Source: Methylotenera sp. (GTDB lineage: Bacteria > Pseudomonadota > Gammaproteobacteria > Burkholderiales > Burkholderiaceae_C). From it: a stretch of DNA of 37,680 bases. Position numbers and translations under genes: made by a program. This document shows, piece after piece, positions 33,919 to 37,680 of this stretch (within the stretch, counting starts at the first letter, position 1; each line of letters starts with the position of its first letter). The DNA is taken from the NCBI GenBank assembly GCA_021738245.1, contig JAIPCJ010000025.1, forward strand, positions 1 to 37,680, in the 5' to 3' direction. Below the pieces are notes generated by a model. It had not been told where the DNA came from. It searched no databases and saw only the letters and a program-made list of their open reading frames with translations.

Positions 33919-35892
33919 ATGTCCCAAAGCCACTCCCTCGATCGTCGCCAAGCCCTGAAGTACCTGGGCACGCCCCTGATGCTGCCCCTGAGCGGCGCTG
34001 CCGTCGGCAGCCTGCTGACCGGTTGCGGCGGCGGCAGCGATGACAACAGCACGCCCACCGCGACGTTTGCGTCGGCCAGCTTCGTGTCCATGGCTGCCCC
34101 GAGCCTGACCACCCCGGCCGACATGGCCAAGACCCTCGTCAATTCGACGCTGATGGTCAAGTTCAGCGACGACAGCTCGCAGGGCTTCTCGCTGTCCTAC
34201 GCTCCCTTCTTCACGACCGGCGATCTCGTGCCGGACGGCAAGGGCGGCACCATCCTGGCGGGCGGCTATGTCGACTTCGCCGGCAAGCCCATCATCGACA
34301 CCACGGTGGCCGGCAAGGAGCGCCAGTTCTTCAGCGACTCGCCCGACGGCACCTCGCTGCTCAAGCTCGACAACCCGACCGTCAGCGGCATCAAGGGCAA
34401 GGCCGTGTTCGCGGTCGTGCAGTTCGAGTACACGACCTGGGCCCAGGACGGCAAGACCGACATGTACGGCAAGCTGCCCTCCCCCATCGCCGTGCTCACG
34501 CTCGACCAGGACCCCACCACCGGCAAGCTCACGCTGGTCAAGTACCACAACGTCGACACCTCGCCGGCCATGGGCCTGTGGATCACCTGCGGCGCCAGCC
34601 TCTCGCCGTGGGGCACGCACCTCTCCAGCGAGGAGTACGAGCCGGATGCCTTCACCATCGCGTCCAACACGATGTTCAAGGCCTACAGCAAGAACCTGTT
34701 CGGCGACGAGACCAAGGCCAACGTCTACCACTACGGCCACCTCCCCGAAGTGACGGTCAACCCGGACGGCACCGGCACCATCAAGAAGCACTACTGCCTG
34801 GGCCGCATCTCGCACGAGCTGATCCAGGTGATGCCCGACAACCGCACCGCCATCATGGGCGACGACGCCACCAACGGCGGCTTCTTCATGTTCGTGGCCG
34901 ACAAGGAGAAGGACCTTTCCTCCGGCACGCTGTATGTGGCCAAGTTCGGCGCGGGCTTCTCGCTGGACACCGCCGCGGCGGGTGCGCCGATCACCTGGAT
35001 CAAGCTCGGCTCGGCCACCAGCGCCGAGATCAAGGCGCTGGCCGACACGCTCAAGCCCACCGACATCATGGACGTGTCCACCACCGACCCGGCGGACGCG
35101 ACCTTCACCAAGATCTGGCTGAGCGGCAAGACCCAGTGGGTGCGCGTGAAGGCCGGCATGGACAAGGCCGCCGCCTTCCTGGAGACCCACCGCTACGCAG
35201 CGCTCAAGGGCGGCTCCATGGCCTTCACCAAGATGGAAGGCACGACCGTCAACATCAAGGACAAGGTCGCCTACTCGGCCCTGCAGAACATGCAGAGCTC
35301 AATGGTCAAGGGCAATGCCGCCTACAACGCCGACTACAACATCGGCATCGACAAGGCCCTGAACGCCGGCGGCGTGCTGGCCCACACCCTGAGCACCGGC
35401 CAGAAGGACTCCGCCGGCACGGCCATCAACAGCGACTGGGTGCCCTCGCTCACCAAGACCCTGCTGATCGGTGAAGACCTGGCCACCGCCGACGCCCTGG
35501 GCAACCTCGCCAACCCCGACAAGATCGGTGCGCCGGACAACCTGAAGTTCTCGGAGAAGCTGCGCACCCTGTTCATCGGCGAGGACAGCAGCTACCACGT
35601 GAACAACTTCCTGTGGGCCTACAACGTCGACACCAAGGTGCTGAGCCGCGTGGCCTCCATGCCCTCCGGCGCCGAGGCCACCGGCCTGGGCGTGGTGGAC
35701 GACCTGAACGGCTGGACCTACATCACGGCCAACTTCCAGCATCCGGGCGACTGGATCGCTCCGCTGCACAACACGGTCAAGTCGACGCTGGACCCGCTGG
35801 TGCGCGCCAACTACAAGGACCGCTTCGGCGCGCAGGTCGGCTACCTGACCGGTGCCATCACCAGCGTGAACCTGACCAAGAAGCCGGTCTGA
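33919..35892 (+). CDS. PhoX-like phosphatase (DUF839), Tat-exported lipoprotein
   Basis: A 657-residue secreted protein. The N-terminus has a twin-arginine motif, LDRRQALKYLG (residues 7-17), and then a lipobox, SLLTGCGGGS (Cys36), so it is probably exported folded by Tat and lipid-anchored. PhoX/DUF839 landmarks are SPWGTHLSSEEYEPD, LGRISHELIQVMPD and GDDATNGGFFMFVADK. PhoX enzymes are calcium/iron-dependent alkaline phosphatases that release phosphate from organic esters outside the cytoplasm. Lys- and Thr-rich composition is notable for such GC-rich DNA. The ATG at 33919 is preceded by 92 bp of intergenic DNA without a recognisable Pho box. It ends just before a pair of hairpins shared with the convergent thioesterase gene. 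Confidence 0.85.
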   Translation: MSQSHSLDRRQALKYLGTPLMLPLSGAAVGSLLTGCGGGSDDNSTPTATFASASFVSMAAPSLTTPADMAKTLVNSTLMVKFSDDSSQGFSLSYAPFFTTGDLVPDGKGGTILAGGYVDFAGKPIIDTTVAGKERQFFSDSPDGTSLLKLDNPTVSGIKGKAVFAVVQFEYTTWAQDGKTDMYGKLPSPIAVLTLDQDPTTGKLTLVKYHNVDTSPAMGLWITCGASLSPWGTHLSSEEYEPDAFTIASNTMFKAYSKNLFGDETKANVYHYGHLPEVTVNPDGTGTIKKHYCLGRISHELIQVMPDNRTAIMGDDATNGGFFMFVADKEKDLSSGTLYVAKFGAGFSLDTAAAGAPITWIKLGSATSAEIKALADTLKPTDIMDVSTTDPADATFTKIWLSGKTQWVRVKAGMDKAAAFLETHRYAALKGGSMAFTKMEGTTVNIKDKVAYSALQNMQSSMVKGNAAYNADYNIGIDKALNAGGVLAHTLSTGQKDSAGTAINSDWVPSLTKTLLIGEDLATADALGNLANPDKIGAPDNLKFSEKLRTLFIGEDSSYHVNNFLWAYNVDTKVLSRVASMPSGAEATGLGVVDDLNGWTYITANFQHPGDWIAPLHNTVKSTLDPLVRANYKDRFGAQVGYLTGAITSVNLTKKPV

Positions 35893-35929
35893 GCGCTGCT
35901 TCAGCGCCTGCGGGCCTGATCAGGCCCGC
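35893..35929. terminator. Two adjacent hairpins between convergent genes
   Basis: The first hairpin is GCGCTG-CTT-CAGCGC (35893-35907), directly after the phoX-like stop. The second is a perfect 20-bp palindrome (35910-35929, half-site GCGGGCCTGA) that contains the stop codon of the convergent thioesterase gene at 35920-35922. There is no T-run. It probably acts as a bidirectional transcription barrier. Confidence 0.6.
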
Positions 35930-36342
35930 GGAATCGCGTAAGTGCCGGTGGCGTGCGCCACCGGCTCGTCTTCTCCCTCCGAGAAGATGTAGACCTCGCC
36001 CACTGCCAGGCTGCGTCCCACCTTCAGCAGCCGGCAGCGTGCCACCACGCGGCGGTCTGCCCGCGGCTTGCGCAGGAAGTTGATCGACAGATTCGTCGTG
36101 ACGGCCAGGGGCACGATGCCGATCTGCGCCAGGATGGCCACATACAGCGCCACATCGGCCAGGGCCATCATGACCGGGCCCGATACCGTGCCACCCGGCC
36201 GCAACTCAGCCAGCCCGACCGGATGCGCCACCACCACGCTGCCGTCCTCGTCCAGGGCCTCGATGGTGCAGCGCGTCTGCGGAAACTCGGCCTGCAGAAA
36301 GGCCGCGAGCTCGGCCTGTGAGGGGCGACGGGGTTCGATCAT
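35920..36342 (-). CDS. PaaI-like hotdog-fold thioesterase
   Basis: A 140-residue protein of the PaaI/DUF4442-type hotdog superfamily, expected to hydrolyse an acyl-CoA thioester. The central helix motif RPGGTVSGPVMMALADVALY is followed by the strands TTNLSINFLRKP and RRVVARCRLLKVGRSLAVGEV, the usual order for these enzymes. The ATG at 36342 gives MIEPRRPSQAE; a TTG at 36354 would add four residues. The substrate is not predictable. The stop lies inside a 20-bp palindrome shared with the convergent phoX-like gene. It is divergent from the methyltransferase gene with 63 bp between starts. Confidence 0.85.
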   Translation of the reverse strand: MIEPRRPSQAELAAFLQAEFPQTRCTIEALDEDGSVVVAHPVGLAELRPGGTVSGPVMMALADVALYVAILAQIGIVPLAVTTNLSINFLRKPRADRRVVARCRLLKVGRSLAVGEVYIFSEGEDEPVAHATGTYAIPRA

Positions 36343-36405
36343 GGTCAATTGCAAGAAATTGCGAGGAAGCTGCCGGCGAGCCTAGCACCGCCTCAGAATC
36401 GGGCG

Positions 36406-37218
36406 ATGGCGAGCCCCGAACCTGCTTTCACCGGCACCGTCGCCCAGCTCTACGAGCGCCACATGGTGCCGTTGATCTTCGAGCCCTACGCGGCCGATCT
36501 GTCGGCGCGGGCGGCCGCCCTGGCTCCATCGCGGGTGCTGGAGATCGCGGCCGGGACAGGCGTGCTGACACGGCACCTGGCCGCAGCCCTGCCGGCCGCC
36601 AGCCAGCTCGTGGCCAGCGACATCAACCCGGCCATGCTCGACATCGCACAACAGCAGCCCACGGCCCGCGCCGTGCACTGGCGCCTGGCCGATGCGATGA
36701 CCCTGCCCTTCGGCGATGCCAGCTTCGAACTGGTGGCCTGCCAGTTCGGCGTGATGTTCTTCCCGAGCAAGGCGGCGGCCTATGCGGAGATCCGCCGCGT
36801 GCTCATGCCCGAAGGCATTTTCCTGTTCAACGTGTGGGACCACATCGACAGCAACGAGCTTGCCGCCACCGTGACCCAGGCCCTGGCGCAGGCCCTGCCG
36901 GACGACCCGCCCCGCTTTCTCGCCCGCACGCCTCACGGCTACCACGATCTCGACCAGATCCGGGCCGACCTCGCAGCCGGCGGCTTCAACCGCGAGGCCG
37001 ACATCGTCACGCTGCCGCTGCGCGCCTGCGCCTACTCACCGGCCGGGCCGGCCCTGGGCTATTGCCAGGGCACGCCCCTGCGCCACGAGATCGAGGCCCG
37101 CGCACCGGGGCGGCTGTCGGAGATGACGGCGGTGGCCGCGCAGGCCATCGGCGAGCGCTTCGGCGCAGGCGCGGTGGACACGCGCATCCAGGCCCACGTC
37201 GTGATCGTGGGCCGCTGA
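36406..37218 (+). CDS. SAM-dependent class I methyltransferase (UbiE-like fold)
   Basis: A 270-residue methyltransferase. SAM motif I is VLEIAAGTGVLTRHLA (about 44-59). The motif II acidic position is in VASDINPAMLDIA, and then LADAMTLPFGDASFELVACQFGVMFFP corresponds to motifs III-IV. The C-terminal part (about 150-270) varies within the family and gives no substrate clue. The ATG at 36406 was chosen because MASPEPAFTGTVAQLYERHMVP is a usual N-terminus for this group; the open frame upstream to 36349 overlaps the divergent thioesterase promoter. It ends 4 bp before the stop of the convergent kinase. Confidence 0.87.
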   Translation: MASPEPAFTGTVAQLYERHMVPLIFEPYAADLSARAAALAPSRVLEIAAGTGVLTRHLAAALPAASQLVASDINPAMLDIAQQQPTARAVHWRLADAMTLPFGDASFELVACQFGVMFFPSKAAAYAEIRRVLMPEGIFLFNVWDHIDSNELAATVTQALAQALPDDPPRFLARTPHGYHDLDQIRADLAAGGFNREADIVTLPLRACAYSPAGPALGYCQGTPLRHEIEARAPGRLSEMTAVAAQAIGERFGAGAVDTRIQAHVVIVGR

Positions 37219-37222
37219 GCGC

Positions 37223-37680
37223 TCAGCCCGCATCCGGCGCGTAGGCAATGCGGCTGCGCAGCCGCAGCGACACCCGGGTGCCCGCAGCGCTGTGGCCATC
37301 GACGCGCAACTGCGCCCCGATGCGCTGCGCACGCTCGGCCATGCCCACCATGCCGAAATGGCCCGCGCGCGCGGCTTCATCGGCCCGTTCGGCGGGCATG
37401 CCCACGCCATCGTCCTGCACGACGATCTCCAGCCAGCGCCGGCCGTAGATCAGGCGCACCTCCACCTGCCGGGCCTGCGCATGGCGGGCCGCATTGAACA
37501 AGGCCTCGCTCACGATGCACAGCACCTCATCGAACACCGTGGGACGCAGCCCGCGCCGCGTGCCCTGGCTGCTGATGTCGAGCCGGGTGTCTGGCGCGAA
37601 TGGCTGCTCGGCGAGCACCCGCCGCAGCGCCTCTTCCATGTCGCCGGTGTCGACCCGGCGCAGCCCCTGCAGGCGATCGC
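37223..37680 (-). CDS. Sensor histidine kinase, C-terminal part (NarX/HisKA_3 type), cut by window edge
   Basis: The last about 152 residues of a histidine kinase; the frame is open to the window edge, so the true start lies beyond 37680. The visible part is the ATPase domain: N-box VSEALFNAARHAQARQVEV, G1 box VQDDGVGM, and GHFGMVGMAERAQRIGAQL, followed by GTRVSLRLR. This form belongs to kinases with HisKA_3 dimerisation domains, which usually pair with NarL-family regulators. An ATG at 37639 inside the frame would leave out the phosphoacceptor region, so it was not taken as the start. The partner regulator is unknown; the NarL-type protein at 27 kb is too distant to assign. Confidence 0.85.
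   Translation of the reverse strand, partial: DRLQGLRRVDTGDMEEALRRVLAEQPFAPDTRLDISSQGTRRGLRPTVFDEVLCIVSEALFNAARHAQARQVEVRLIYGRRWLEIVVQDDGVGMPAERADEAARAGHFGMVGMAERAQRIGAQLRVDGHSAAGTRVSLRLRSRIAYAPDAG

Overview
This 37.7-kb window is high-GC DNA from a betaproteobacterium, most likely order Burkholderiales (Comamonadaceae/Sphaerotilaceae-like). The indications are a complete phaC-phaA-phaB operon, polA next to a DUF2782 gene, an APH-fold homoserine kinase coupled to a BPSS1780-type membrane protein, and Burkholderiales-style signalling genes. No tRNA, rRNA, insertion sequence, prophage or CRISPR array was seen. It looks like ordinary chromosome with a small toxin-antitoxin island and a dense signalling block.

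Layout. 1-3.75 kb: the polyhydroxybutyrate operon phaC-phaA-phaB on the minus strand, ending in an intrinsic terminator. 3.9-6.5 kb: small genes (two-helix membrane protein, pgeF, maiA, Nudix hydrolase, and an isolated carbamoyltransferase-like domain). 6.5-10.9 kb: an FNR-box-like site, a cysteine-poor FNR/DNR-type regulator and a membrane-bound PAS-GGDEF-EAL protein. 10.9-18.3 kb: a tightly packed minus-strand signalling operon in the order receiver, HD-GYP phosphodiesterase, periplasmic binding protein, membrane histidine kinase, OmpR-type regulator, hybrid histidine kinase. 18.6-21.2 kb: a divergent lone cheW, a Ser/Thr/Asn/Gly-rich secreted protein and small membrane proteins. 21.3-27.0 kb: purine breakdown, with guaD divergent from xdhA-xdhB, which are translationally coupled to a lipoprotein peptidoglycan amidase. 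27.0-28.7 kb: an atypical NarL-type regulator and a Phd-like antitoxin/zeta-like kinase pair. 28.7-33.8 kb: a hairpin cluster, polA, a DUF2782 protein, thrB and a BPSS1780-type protein. 33.9-37.7 kb: a Tat-exported PhoX-like lipoprotein, a PaaI-like thioesterase, a methyltransferase and the C-terminal part of a histidine kinase cut by the window edge.

How the genes fit together. PhaA, PhaB and PhaC form the complete route from acetyl-CoA to polyhydroxybutyrate. GuaD makes xanthine and XdhAB oxidises it to urate. The 6.5-18.3 kb block combines a diguanylate cyclase/phosphodiesterase, an HD-GYP enzyme, two kinases, two receivers and a binding protein without a transporter, which suggests a c-di-GMP-linked sensory system. 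The most unusual items are that operon, the single-domain carbamoyltransferase-like protein beside an FNR box, the Phd/zeta-like pair joined in frame across one stop codon, and the amidase coupled to xanthine dehydrogenase. All functions are inferred from protein motifs read by eye; no database search was possible.
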